DNA of 64,000 bases from the NCBI RefSeq assembly GCF_006175985.1, contig NZ_SRSH01000014.1:80001-144000 (forward strand), in the 5' to 3' direction. Shown here in pieces: positions 54,600 to 64,000 of this stretch. Made by a program: the position numbers and the translations under genes. How positions within the stretch are numbered: position 1 is the stretch's first letter; the number at the start of each line of letters is the position of its first letter. The notes below the pieces were generated by a model. The model searched no databases, was not told where the DNA came from, and saw only the letters and a program-made list of their open reading frames with translations. The stretch comes from Methylotetracoccus oryzae. GTDB lineage: Bacteria > Pseudomonadota > Gammaproteobacteria > Methylococcales > Methylococcaceae.

Positions 54600-56099
54600 A
54601 TGAACACCCTATCCAGGATCTCAGGACTGTTGCTAGGCGCCTCAAGCCTCTTCAGCGTAAACGCCGACGCGATCGAATCCTTGCGGCTTACCGACACCAT
54701 CAAGCAAGGCATCGGGAAAATCGATCTGTTGCGGGATGTTACGCCCGAGCAGCTCGAGACCTACCGCTTCGACAACCAACTCGTTCTGGCGGCCGACATC
54801 AACGAGAACAGCAAGGGATTGGAAAAATCGACCAGTCAGGGCGTTGCCATCAAGGACATCGCGCTGATGCTGGGTTACAAGGACGGAAGCAGCAAGGTCT
54901 ACACGCTCGCCGACGGCCACTTCTCCACCGAGACGCAGTCCTGGGTCATGGAGAAAGGCGATCCCGTGCGACGCCCCTATTACACGCTGCTCGGTGAGGG
55001 CGGATCGAGCCGGATCACCGCAGCCAATCGGATTCAAGCGACCTTCGATAGCACGATCAGAATCAAGGTACCCGACGACCTAAGGGCGGTTACCTCGGCG
55101 ATACTATCGGTCACACTGTTGACCACGGACAGCGCCCAGGGCGATCCCGAAGCCTTCTACGACTTCAATGGCGGCTTTGAAGACTTGGCCATCCTGGTAC
55201 CCGAGGACGCCGCCTATCTGGACAAAGTCGCACCTGGACGCCTGGACGCCCCCATCGTCGAGTTAACGCAGCCGGTAGCCGGCCCCAGCGTACCGAGCGA
55301 CCCGCCCCCCCCGCTGGATGCCCCGGCTGTTCAAAGCTGGAACTACTTCCCGTCAGCCGATACGTTTTATGTAGCGGCCTACGAAGACCTCTACCCCAAC
55401 GTGGGTGACTACGACTTCAACGACTTGGTTGTGGCGTACCAGGTGAAGCACGGACTGAATGCCGACAACAAAGTCGTTGCCATCGGCGGGACGGCGTATA
55501 TCCTGGCGCGCGGAGCCATGTACAGCCACGACTGGCACCTGCGACTACCCCTCCCGGACGCGATCAAGGGCAAACTGGAGTGCACCGTGACGCTACAGTA
55601 TCCGAAGTACGAGGGCCCGTGCAGCCCCCGTAATCCGGCCGAATTCAGCGGCACGATCGACGTCACGATGTTCGGTGATACCGTGAAAATCTTCTCGGAT
55701 CCGAACGGCGCTTCGTCCATGCTGAACACCCACTCGGGCCGTCCCCCGATCACTGGACCGCGCAGCGTTTTCCTGATCGTTCTGGCTGAGCCGGCCGATC
55801 CATCGACACTCGGACCAGCTCCATTCGATCCTTTCTTGTACGTTCGCAACACCGGCAAAACCATTCAGTTACTCGAAGTCAATCCGGCCTTCAAGGATGC
55901 GAATGGCAACCCGTTCGGCATGCTCATGCCCAGCGAAAAGTGGCATTGGCCGTTGGAACAGGAGAAGATCACTACGGCGTATCCTGCATTCGCCAAGTTC
56001 GTCGAGTCCCGGGGACAGAATGCAGTAGACTGGTTTGCGAGCGAGGTACCCGAAAAGGTGTTCGATCAGCTACCGGCTTCATCGGTCTGGGCCTGGTAA
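54600..56099 (+). CDS. LruC-domain secreted protein
   Basis: 499 residues with a short signal peptide (SRISGLLLGASSLFSVNADA). Residues about 261-280 hold YEDLYPNVGDYDFNDLVV, the acidic motif at the core of the LruC/DUF4842 domain, flanked by a beta-sandwich region (to about 430). The N-terminal half (LVLAADINENSKGLEK, IRIKVPDDLRAVTSAILSV) is a separate beta-rich part. Function unknown; acidic motifs suggest calcium. It is 77 bp after the CNA-B-like gene, so likely in the same sigma-54 transcript. Confidence 0.85.
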   Translation: MNTLSRISGLLLGASSLFSVNADAIESLRLTDTIKQGIGKIDLLRDVTPEQLETYRFDNQLVLAADINENSKGLEKSTSQGVAIKDIALMLGYKDGSSKVYTLADGHFSTETQSWVMEKGDPVRRPYYTLLGEGGSSRITAANRIQATFDSTIRIKVPDDLRAVTSAILSVTLLTTDSAQGDPEAFYDFNGGFEDLAILVPEDAAYLDKVAPGRLDAPIVELTQPVAGPSVPSDPPPPLDAPAVQSWNYFPSADTFYVAAYEDLYPNVGDYDFNDLVVAYQVKHGLNADNKVVAIGGTAYILARGAMYSHDWHLRLPLPDAIKGKLECTVTLQYPKYEGPCSPRNPAEFSGTIDVTMFGDTVKIFSDPNGASSMLNTHSGRPPITGPRSVFLIVLAEPADPSTLGPAPFDPFLYVRNTGKTIQLLEVNPAFKDANGNPFGMLMPSEKWHWPLEQEKITTAYPAFAKFVESRGQNAVDWFASEVPEKVFDQLPASSVWAW

Positions 56100-56117
56100 C
56101 CCTGACACGCGCGCTTG

Positions 56118-56147
56118 AAGGTCGGCCTGCATCTGCCGGCCGACCTT
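56118..56147. terminator. Bidirectional terminator hairpin
   Basis: AAGGTCGGCC pairs with GGCCGACCTT, a perfect 10-bp stem with a 10-nt loop, lying between the convergent LruC and subtilase genes. The following sequence has few T, so strength is uncertain. Confidence 0.6.
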
Positions 56148-56160
56148 CCGGCAAACGAGC

Positions 56161-57309
56161 TCAAGGCGCGATGGATTGTATCAACGCGTTTGGAGAGCCC
56201 GTGCCAATTCTTGTCAGCTTGTTGAGCGCTGCCGCCCCGACAAGGGCGTTGCGTACGGCCGTCGGGCCTGCGGCCGGATGTGTTTGCAGATACTGCGCCG
56301 CGACCCCGGCCGCGTGCGGCGCGGCCATCGATGTGCCACTGATCGTGTTGGTCGACGACTCACCACCAACCCAGGCGGACTTGATGGACGAACCGGGCGC
56401 AAACAGATCCAGACATTTGCCGAAGTTCGAGTACGAGGCCCGTGCATCGTTAGCAGTCGTCGCCCCCACGGTGATCGCGCCCGGAACTCGCGCCGGCGAA
56501 TAGTAACAGGCGTTGGCACCGGCATTACCCGCGGCGACGATGTAGCTGATTCCACTCGCGAGTGAATTGCGTACCGCTGTATCGAGAGCAGCGCTTGCCC
56601 CACTGCTGAGGCTCATGTTGGCGACGGAGGGCTTCACAGCATTCCGCGTCACCCAATCGACCCCGGCGATGACCCCACTGATGGTTCCCACGCCGTTGCA
56701 GTCCAGCACGCGCACCGCCACTATCGCAACATCCTTTGCAATCCCGTAGACAGCCCCGCCGATGCTGCCGGCGACATGGGTGCCATGACCATTGCAGTCA
56801 CCGCCGTCCCCGCCGATGACATCCGTGCCGGTGCGCGCACGCCCGCCGAATTCCAAGTGATCGACTTGAATGCCCGTGTCGATAACGAATGCGGTAACAC
56901 CGCGTCCAGTGGCCGTGTATACATAACTATTGCTCAGCGGAAGTTCCTGCTGATCAATGCGGTCGATACCCCACGTCGCTGGGCTCTGGATCTCACTCGC
57001 CCAGATTAGGGCATCTTCCTCGACATAGTCGACCATCGGCAGCCTCGCCAGCGCGCGGGCCTGTGGTTCGGTCAGCGTCACGACACCGCCGTTCAGGACC
57101 GCGGCGAAGACACGCCGCATTCTGCCTCCCCTCGTCTCCACCAAGTTCTGTAGTAGCGCCTCACGTGCCTGGAAGCTGGGCATGTCGTCTCTGAGCTTGA
57201 TGATGTATTGGCCCTGAACCGGGGGGCCTCCAGCGGAAATGAAGCTGCCAGCCATCGCAACCGATTCCATCAGCGACAGCGCGGCGCACAAAAGCGGCTT
57301 GGCGTTCAT
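56161..57309 (-). CDS. Subtilisin-like serine protease (S8, proteinase K-type)
   Basis: 382 residues. A signal peptide (AALSLMESVAMAGS), an inhibitor-I9-like propeptide (about 30-105: GQYIIKLRDDMPSFQARE, VDYVEEDALIW) and an S8 catalytic domain follow. The triad is D144 (FVIDTG), H175 (NGHGTHVAG) and S327 (GTSMAAPHAAG), with the oxyanion Asn in VAAGNAG. Cys residues recall proteinase K types. Secreted. It is convergent with the LruC gene and shares the hairpin terminator. Ribosome site GAGGTGA. Confidence 0.95.
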   Translation of the reverse strand: MNAKPLLCAALSLMESVAMAGSFISAGGPPVQGQYIIKLRDDMPSFQAREALLQNLVETRGGRMRRVFAAVLNGGVVTLTEPQARALARLPMVDYVEEDALIWASEIQSPATWGIDRIDQQELPLSNSYVYTATGRGVTAFVIDTGIQVDHLEFGGRARTGTDVIGGDGGDCNGHGTHVAGSIGGAVYGIAKDVAIVAVRVLDCNGVGTISGVIAGVDWVTRNAVKPSVANMSLSSGASAALDTAVRNSLASGISYIVAAGNAGANACYYSPARVPGAITVGATTANDARASYSNFGKCLDLFAPGSSIKSAWVGGESSTNTISGTSMAAPHAAGVAAQYLQTHPAAGPTAVRNALVGAAALNKLTRIGTGSPNALIQSIAP

Positions 57310-57387
57310 TCGTGCTCACCTCGATTGTTGTCATTCCGGGATGCCGCAAACTGAGTGTCTGCCTTCGCTCCGATCTCACATCTCCGT

Positions 57388-58362
57388 TCAGTGGAACAGC
57401 AGGTCAGCGTTGTAGCCTTGTTCTTCGGCCCGTTGCTTCAACGCTTTCAGGGCGGCGTTCTGCAACTGCCGGACGCGCTCGCGTGGCAGGCCCAGCTCGG
57501 CACCTATCCGCTCCAGCGCCGCGCCGTCGCCACCGTCCAGCCCAAAGCGCCTCCGCAAAATCGCCTGCTGCACCGGCGTCAATTGCCCCAGCCAAACCGG
57601 TAGCTGGCGCGCGACCGCCGCCGCCTGCAACTGGTCGGTCACATCCACCTGCGCCTCGTCCGCCAGCGTCTCCACGAGCCGCTGCTCCGAACCCAAACTC
57701 ACCGGCGTGTCCAGCGAGGCCAGCTGCTCGTTCAAATGCAGCACCTGCTCCACTACCGCCACCGGCGCCCCAACCTGCGCCGCCACATCCCGCGCCGCCG
57801 GCTCGCGCGGCAGACGCGTCGCCAACTGCCGATAGACCCGCAAATAGCTGTTCAGCTCCTTCACCACGTGAATCGGCAACCGGATCGTCCGCGACTGGTT
57901 CATGATCGCCTTCTCGATCTCCTGCCGTATCCACCACCCCGCATAGGTCGAAAAACGAAACCCCCGCTCCGGCTCGAACTTCTCCACCGCATGCATCAGC
58001 CCCAGATTGCCTTCCTCGATCAGGTCCAGCAACGGCAGACTGCGGTGGCGATAGCGCCGCGCCAACTTCACTACCAGGCGCAGATTGGACTCCACCATGA
58101 CCCGGAACGCCGTGGCATCGCCCGCCCGCGCCAACGCGCCATAATGCTTCTCCTCGTCCGCGGTCAACCGCCGCGCGTGCGCCAGTTCATGGAAGTAGGT
58201 CTGCGTCAGATCCCACTCACCGCCCTCCGGGGAGAAGGCGCCGATCACCCGAGCATCCCGCTCGACCGCCAAGATTGACTCCTCGGGTTCCGCCTCCAAG
58301 CCCATCGGGTCGCCGTCGGGATCATCCGGGCCGGTTGTGCTGAAGCGAAGGTCGGCGTCCAT
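57388..58362 (-). CDS. rpoS: RNA polymerase sigma factor RpoS
   Basis: 324 residues, the size and domain order of RpoS: region 1.2 ([23 protein letters not shown]), region 2 ([55 protein letters not shown]), region 3 and region 4 ([38 protein letters not shown]). The ATG at 58362 has GGAGA 8 nt upstream; an ATG 8 codons earlier (58386) is an alternative. It directs stationary-phase and stress genes. The downstream end has no visible strong terminator. Confidence 0.93.
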   Translation of the reverse strand: MDADLRFSTTGPDDPDGDPMGLEAEPEESILAVERDARVIGAFSPEGGEWDLTQTYFHELAHARRLTADEEKHYGALARAGDATAFRVMVESNLRLVVKLARRYRHRSLPLLDLIEEGNLGLMHAVEKFEPERGFRFSTYAGWWIRQEIEKAIMNQSRTIRLPIHVVKELNSYLRVYRQLATRLPREPAARDVAAQVGAPVAVVEQVLHLNEQLASLDTPVSLGSEQRLVETLADEAQVDVTDQLQAAAVARQLPVWLGQLTPVQQAILRRRFGLDGGDGAALERIGAELGLPRERVRQLQNAALKALKQRAEEQGYNADLLFH

Positions 58363-58792
58363 TGAGATTTCTCCCGAGGCGGTCACAGTTTTTCGTCCGG
58401 TTCGCGCTAGGCATCGGCTCGCCCCGAGATTTCCATAGGCATGATTCTGAGAGACGCGTCACAGATTCGATCCAGAGCCAGCACACCGAACGCTACAACG
58501 AAATCATGCGCTGGATTTCGGGAAGGCCAAGGATGTCTGTCGGCGAAGGAGTGCGTGCCGAAGGGAGCGGGTGGAGAAACACCGCGGGAAGAGGAACTAT
58601 CGATCCCCGTCTGTGCGGGGGATTGCGCCCTGAATCGGGCAGTTTTGGCGAGTCACTCAGCCCCGGCTGACGAGGTTGGCATATGGAACGGTCAGGCTGC
58701 AGGTCGTACCGAATCTCTCCAGCCCGCAGTAGGCCTTTTCGAGACTCAAGATTCCGCCCTGAGGGATCCCGGTCGACCCTACGCGACGCGCT
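58363..58792. other. Intergenic region upstream of rpoS
   Basis: 430 bp between rpoS and the RMF-like ORF. A hairpin with ATCCCCG against CGGGGGAT (one bulged G) lies at 58603-58623; it could end the RMF-like transcript or lie in the rpoS leader. No gene supported. Confidence 0.4.
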
Positions 58793-58999
58793 TCAGTTGA
58801 CTGGCGCCTGCTGGCGCAGGCTACATTCCGGCTGTACGCCAGGCCGCTGCTGCTCATTCTCCAGACGCATTCGGCGTCCTTCTCGCCAACCGGACAACCA
58901 TTGCATGCGGTCGACACCCGCCGGGGGGATATCCGCCCATCCGGACACCGCAGACCTGAAGCCAAGCTGCCAATCTTGCAAACCCTGATTAGTCGTCAT
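58793..58999 (-). CDS. Ribosome modulation factor (RMF)-like small protein
   Basis: 68 residues. The stretch LQDWQLGFRSAVSGWADIP and MQWLSGWREGRRMRLE has the spacing of RMF (W/Y-x2-G-Y/F near the start, P, then W-L-x-G-W-R-E-G). RMF forms inactive 100S ribosomes in stationary phase. It lies next to rpoS, which supports a stationary-phase role. The C-terminal 20 residues are extra. Ribosome site is weak. Recognised by eye only. Confidence 0.6.
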   Translation of the reverse strand: MTTNQGLQDWQLGFRSAVSGWADIPPAGVDRMQWLSGWREGRRMRLENEQQRPGVQPECSLRQQAPVN

Positions 59000-59195
59000 G
59001 TGATCGTCTGCCCTCGCCTGTCACCTCACGAATCCGGCCACCATGAATGCATTCGCGTTCGGCCGCAGTGGCAGGTTGCCAGTGGCGCCACATAGCGTCT
59101 ATGGGCAGGATTACCTATATCAATCAGATGGGTGTGTATGTCCCGCCGGACTCGGAGGAACGAGCTTGGCAGCGCTCAGACTTCAAACCAGACGA

Positions 59196-60383
59196 TCAGG
59201 ACCCGTCGCCCCGAAGTGGATCTTGCGGAGCGTGCGGCGATAGCGATTTATCGGTGATCGGTAGCCGCAGCACGAACTCGGCACCGCGGCCGATGCCAGC
59301 ACTGGAGGCCGTCAGGCTGCCTCTCATTTGCATGACCAGTGCTCGGGCCAGCGCCAGTCCTACGCGGTCATTGTGGCTCCGCTTCAGTTGGGAAGATGGA
59401 TCTTGGCGGTCGAAGGGATCGAACACCGACTCTGACATTGCGGTTTCAAAACCGGCACCGCTATCGTGGAACCGCACCTGGATGTGGTCAGTTGCCCTCA
59501 CCGCCTGGATTTCGACGCTTCCGCCGCTCGGTGTGGTCTCAATGGCACGCGTCAACAAAATCCTAAGGATCCGCTCAAGCCTGGCCTTCTCTCCCCGGAC
59601 CGGGAGACCACAAGCGGGAACCTGGGCTTCGATCACCAGCCCACCCTCTTGCGCCAGAGACTGAAACTCGGCGATGACCTGTTCCAGCATGCCTGCCAAA
59701 TCCAAATCGTCCGCCGCAATCACGAGCGCTCCCCGCTTGCCCCGCGCCAAGGACAGTACATCGTCAAGGCGGGTGTTCAGCTGCCGGACCTGCCGCTCAA
59801 TGGCAACCGCCGCCCATTCGACGATCCCGGGCTTTTCTCCGCCACACCGACGCAGCAGCTGTGCCGCCGCCAGAATCGGGGTCAGTGGGTTCCGGAGATC
59901 ATGAGCGAAGCTCTCGACGAACATACACCAGGCAGCCTCGCGGTCTGCGAGATGCGGGGTTGCTTCCCGTAATGCACCGGCCACGGGCGAAGCAACGATG
60001 GCGAACCCGATGACTTCTCCCCCCGCAGCAGTCACAATTCGCAGCTCGCCTCGACCTGCACAGTCAGGTCCCCCGTCAGGGTAATTGCCTACCGCGAAGT
60101 CCCGAGCACCACCAGACGGTCCGGTCGCCAGGAGTTCCCCTATCAGCGGTTCCAGCGAATTTGCGAGAACCGGCGCGACTTCCCGCATGGAACGCCCGAG
60201 GCAGTCCTCCGCTTCGAATCCAAGCGCGCAACCCAGTCCAGGCCCCACCCAGACAAAACGAAACTGCAGGTCGAGCAGGGCCAGACAGAAAGGCACTGTA
60301 CCGAGAAAGCCTTCCAGTAGCTGACGGCTGCATGCCTGGTTGAAGGCACCCGAGCCACCTGCAGCGCCTTGAAGCGTCATCAT
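59196..60383 (-). CDS. PAS-domain sensor histidine kinase
   Basis: 395 residues without membrane segments. A PAS domain covers about 20-130 (FLGTVPFCLALLDLQFRFVWVG). The H-box SFAHDLRNPLTPI has the phospho-accepting H161. An ATPase domain (RILLTRAIETTPSGGSVEI as N box, FHDSGAGF, RVGLALARALV) ends at about 370. Soluble, so it senses a cytosolic cue. It lies 35 bp after the response regulator and forms a two-component pair. Confidence 0.92.
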   Translation of the reverse strand: MMTLQGAAGGSGAFNQACSRQLLEGFLGTVPFCLALLDLQFRFVWVGPGLGCALGFEAEDCLGRSMREVAPVLANSLEPLIGELLATGPSGGARDFAVGNYPDGGPDCAGRGELRIVTAAGGEVIGFAIVASPVAGALREATPHLADREAAWCMFVESFAHDLRNPLTPILAAAQLLRRCGGEKPGIVEWAAVAIERQVRQLNTRLDDVLSLARGKRGALVIAADDLDLAGMLEQVIAEFQSLAQEGGLVIEAQVPACGLPVRGEKARLERILRILLTRAIETTPSGGSVEIQAVRATDHIQVRFHDSGAGFETAMSESVFDPFDRQDPSSQLKRSHNDRVGLALARALVMQMRGSLTASSAGIGRGAEFVLRLPITDKSLSPHAPQDPLRGDGS

Positions 60384-60418
60384 TCCACAATGCTACTTGG
60401 CCGCGAGTGAGCCGGGGC

Positions 60419-61084
60419 TCACTCCAGAAACCCCTCTTCCTCGAGCAGGGGCCCGATCTCCTTCATCAGCTGTAACAGGTTTGAACAGCCCATCTTACGC
60501 ATCAGGTGAGCTCGGTGCGTGTCCACGGTACGGTGGCTGAGGCCCATTTCCCGGGCCATTTCCTTGGTAGATAGGCCGTTCACGACGAATCGAAGGACTT
60601 CCCGCTCCCGCCCACTCAGATGGGCATAGCGTTGCCTCACCGATAGGGCCTGCAAACCATGAGCACTGTGCTTCGCATCCATGCTGATCGCTTCCGCCAC
60701 CCGGGTCACGAGGAGATCGTGCTCGACGGGCTTCTGGAGAAAGTCGAGGGCGCCCGCGCGGAAGGCCTCGGAGGAGGTCGGGAGGGTACCGTAGCCCGTC
60801 AGAAAGACAACGGGGATTTGCACCTCATGTTGGGCAAGCGCCTTCTGTATCTCCAACCCCGTACAGTCGGGCATACACAGATCAAGCAACAGACAACCCC
60901 GCATTTCGGGGTGAGCAGACGCGAGAAAGGCCGAACCGGTTTGAAAGCAACGGGTCTTGAAGCCTTCCGCCTCCAACACGGTACTCAGCGCCTCGCAAAC
61001 CCCAGCGTCATCGTCCACGATATAGACGGTTGAATCGGCGCATTGCCGCGCATGCCGCATATCATTCTCGGCTATTCCGCCCAT
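60419..61084 (-). CDS. FixJ/NarL-type response regulator
   Basis: 221 residues: receiver domain with DDD (about 24-26), phospho-acceptor D68 (LLLDLCMPD), TGYG and KP (about 118). A LuxR-type HTH (LSGREREVLRFVVNGLSTKEMAREMGLSHRTVDTHRAHLMRKMG) is C-terminal. The ATG at 61084 has GAGG 5 nt upstream; the longer open frame to 61645 is rejected. It is 35 bp upstream of the kinase and controls transcription in a phosphorylation-dependent way. Confidence 0.93.
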   Translation of the reverse strand: MGGIAENDMRHARQCADSTVYIVDDDAGVCEALSTVLEAEGFKTRCFQTGSAFLASAHPEMRGCLLLDLCMPDCTGLEIQKALAQHEVQIPVVFLTGYGTLPTSSEAFRAGALDFLQKPVEHDLLVTRVAEAISMDAKHSAHGLQALSVRQRYAHLSGREREVLRFVVNGLSTKEMAREMGLSHRTVDTHRAHLMRKMGCSNLLQLMKEIGPLLEEEGFLE

Positions 61085-61405
61085 AGCAGCCTCGGTAACA
61101 GTTGACCGCTGCCGCACTGAAAATCCACTTGCCACCCGTGCGCCGCAGGCCTGAGGTAAAGACCGCTCGAGGCAGCCAAGGACCGTTACCCTTATTGTTG
61201 GGTGCCGGTCCTTGGCATGGTAACACCGCTCTTCGCGGCGGGAGAATCCCAACCTTGGGCTTACCCAAGTAGTCATACGGATATCAGGACTCCGCCAACG
61301 TGTGCATGATAGCGAAGTTAGTGCGAGACCGATGCCCCGTGCGGAACGAGGCCGGCATGCTGCAACGACCGCATTCATTTCCCTTGCCTCACGAGGCCGC
61401 CCGCC
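61085..61405. other. Divergent regulatory region with inverted repeats
   Basis: 321 bp between the response regulator and the DUF2934-like gene. It contains an 11-bp inverted repeat (61175-61185 with 61206-61216) and a CTTGGG-CTTA-CCCAAG dyad at 61254-61269. No obvious -35/-10 pair. Confidence 0.5.
61175..61216. promoter_or_regulatory. 11-bp inverted repeat
   Basis: GCCAAGGACCG (61175-61185) and CGGTCCTTGGC (61206-61216) are perfect complements, with a 20-nt middle that can itself pair ACCC with GGGT. It lies between divergent genes next to a response regulator, so an operator or a transcript hairpin are both possible. Confidence 0.5.
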
Positions 61406-61684
61406 ATGACTGACGCACATACCCTGACGCACGACACCGGCGCGCTGAGTGGACTCGCAGAGCAACTCCGTGCCCGCGGCGATCCCGATGCTGAGCTCTT
61501 TCGTCTTCGCATCACCCGCCTGGCTTACTTCAAGGCCCAGTCGCGCGGCTGCGTAGCAGGTCCCGAACTGATCGACTGGCTGCAAGCGGAAGTCGAGATT
61601 GCCGAAACAGTCCGGGAAACCGCAAGCAGCAATACACCCGAGCACGACGGAGCCGCGTCAAAGCGTTCCCAGCCGCTTCCCTGA
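61406..61684 (+). CDS. DUF2934-like small protein
   Basis: 92 residues. The segment AELFRLRITRLAYFKAQSRGCVAGPELIDWLQAEVEIAE resembles the DUF2934 pattern (R-I-x2-x-A-Y-x3-R-G-x5-D-W-L-x-A-E). Soluble, no signal. Function unknown. Divergent from the response regulator, so possibly its target. Confidence 0.65.
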   Translation: MTDAHTLTHDTGALSGLAEQLRARGDPDAELFRLRITRLAYFKAQSRGCVAGPELIDWLQAEVEIAETVRETASSNTPEHDGAASKRSQPLP

Positions 61685-62156
61685 CACCCGGTGCGCCTTT
61701 TCAACTTAGGCGATCGACATCGTCCAGATCCGTGTTGCCGTTAAAACTAGCGACATGTCGAACCGAAACTTCGGGAGACCCTGCTGCCCAAGCGCCTCCT
61801 GATTCTCTTCGGCCGATACGCCAGCCTGAGGAAGCAACCCCCTCCGCCCATAAAGGAGTAGCTACTAACGAGCCCCTGTACGACGAAGCCTCTCGACCGT
61901 AGCACCGACATGATCGCCACGAAAATGCTGAATCAGACACGCCGGTGACATGGTCTCCCAGACACCATAGTTCGGCGTCCTGCTCGCGCCACCGGCAAAG
62001 CCTTTGGAAGAGAGACTCGGACTTGGAGCGACGACATCGAATAGCAGCGCTGCTGCCAGAAGCGCGCTGTGCGCATGCCTGGTCCGCCGGGGTTCCCGGG
62101 CGGAGGGCGGGCGGCACATCGCCACGTTACGGCGAGGCTGTATTGAGCGCAATAAG
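61685..62156. other. Intergenic stretch before the rRNA terminator
   Basis: About 470 bp with two GC-driven minus-strand frames (61701-62117, 61865-62152) that lack family features. No gene supported. Confidence 0.4.
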
Positions 62157-62188
62157 AAGCCCCTGCCGCTATGGAGCGGGAGGGGCTT
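62157..62188 (-). terminator. rRNA operon terminator
   Basis: On the minus strand AAGCCCCTCCCGCT pairs with AGCGGCAGGGGCTT (one mismatch) around a 4-nt loop, followed by CTTATT. It lies 8 nt past the 5S gene. Confidence 0.8.
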
Positions 62189-62196
62189 GAGGTAGG

Positions 62197-62312
62197 TGCC
62201 TGGCGGTGACCTACTTTCGCACAGGTAACTGCACTATCATCGGCGTGCGACGGTTTCACTTCCGAGGTCGGGATGGGATCGGGTGGTTCCCGTCGGCTGT
62301 GGCCACCAGGCA
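62197..62312 (-). rRNA. rrf: 5S rRNA
   Basis: About 116 nt; the minus strand begins TGCCTGGTGGCC and ends CCGCCAGGCA, which pair as helix I, with CCCGACCTCGGAAGTGAAAC and GCGAAAGTAGG inside, all 5S hallmarks. Confidence 0.95.
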
Positions 62313-62403
62313 AAGCGGTTGGGGACGGTCTTGTGGCCGTCACTCCGGAGTTTGGAATCGTACACTGCGGCTGGTTCTGAGAACCAACGGTTTGGGTGTT
62401 ATA

Positions 62404-64000
<1,597 letters not shown>

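Noticed and set aside
53893..56099. PEP-CTERM sorting in the sigma-54-controlled secreted proteins
   Set aside because: Neither C-terminus has a PEP motif with a membrane anchor and basic tail, so exosortase sorting is not supported.
57404..57937. Minus-strand Gly/Ala-rich frame within rpoS
   Set aside because: Alternative frame of rpoS; composition is typical of a shifted GC-rich gene.
61701..62152. Two minus-strand frames downstream of the rRNA terminator
   Set aside because: No conserved motif or ribosome site; composition does not look coding.

Overview
The window looks like a chromosomal segment of a gammaproteobacterium. The supports are an elongator tRNA-Met with the classic proteobacterial sequence, a 23S-5S rRNA operon end, a Kps-type (group 2/3) capsule exporter, an RpoS-like sigma factor, an RMF-like protein and a GlgP/GlgX glycogen system. 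I cannot assign a genus. Phosphoketolase, SmbP-like and LruC-domain proteins would fit an environmental sulfur-, nitrogen- or methane-oxidising or glycogen-accumulating lineage, but that is inference.

1-21.5 kb (all minus strand) is a surface-polysaccharide locus. Reading in the direction of transcription it holds a glycosyltransferase, kpsM, kpsT (with a very long disordered C-terminal tail), kpsE, kpsD, a GT2+GT4 bifunctional glycosyltransferase with four N-terminal repeats, an 1125-residue glycosyltransferase, a TPR-sulfotransferase, a beta-helix protein, a second sulfotransferase, an FkbM methyltransferase, a third sulfotransferase and a GH5 glycosidase cut by the window edge. Together they suggest a sulfated, possibly methylated capsule or exopolysaccharide. 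The locus is loosely packed (gaps up to about 960 bp) and by eye more AT-rich than the rest. No KpsC/KpsS is present.

22.2-31.3 kb (minus) is a compact central-carbon operon: xfp (phosphoketolase), a histidine phosphatase, glgP, glgX and ackA. It encodes glycogen breakdown and phosphoketolase cleavage to acetyl-phosphate, then acetate plus ATP.

31.9-50.8 kb is a mixed housekeeping region: a BT1-family transporter, a lipoprotein PQQ sugar dehydrogenase, a DUF502 membrane protein, a small lipoprotein, an SbmA/YddA-type ABC protein whose ATPase domain has lost its catalytic motifs, an O-antigen-ligase-like membrane protein, an SDR epimerase, an L,D-transpeptidase, a DUF6635-like protein, a HAD-IIA hydrolase, an M16C metalloprotease, a DUF5658-like membrane protein, an SmbP-like periplasmic protein and a LOG-family protein, followed by tRNA-Met.

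51.5-57.3 kb is the most interesting part. A three-PAS sigma-54 activator is followed by three evenly spaced palindromes, a well-matched -24/-12 promoter, and two secreted proteins (an Ig-like/CNA-B-type protein and an LruC-domain protein). The set reads as a self-contained sigma-54 secretion or surface-protein regulon. A convergent subtilase follows. 57.4-61.7 kb holds rpoS, an RMF-like small ORF, a PAS histidine kinase with a FixJ/NarL-type response regulator, and a DUF2934-like protein. 62.2-64 kb is the 3' end of an rRNA operon on the minus strand with its terminator.
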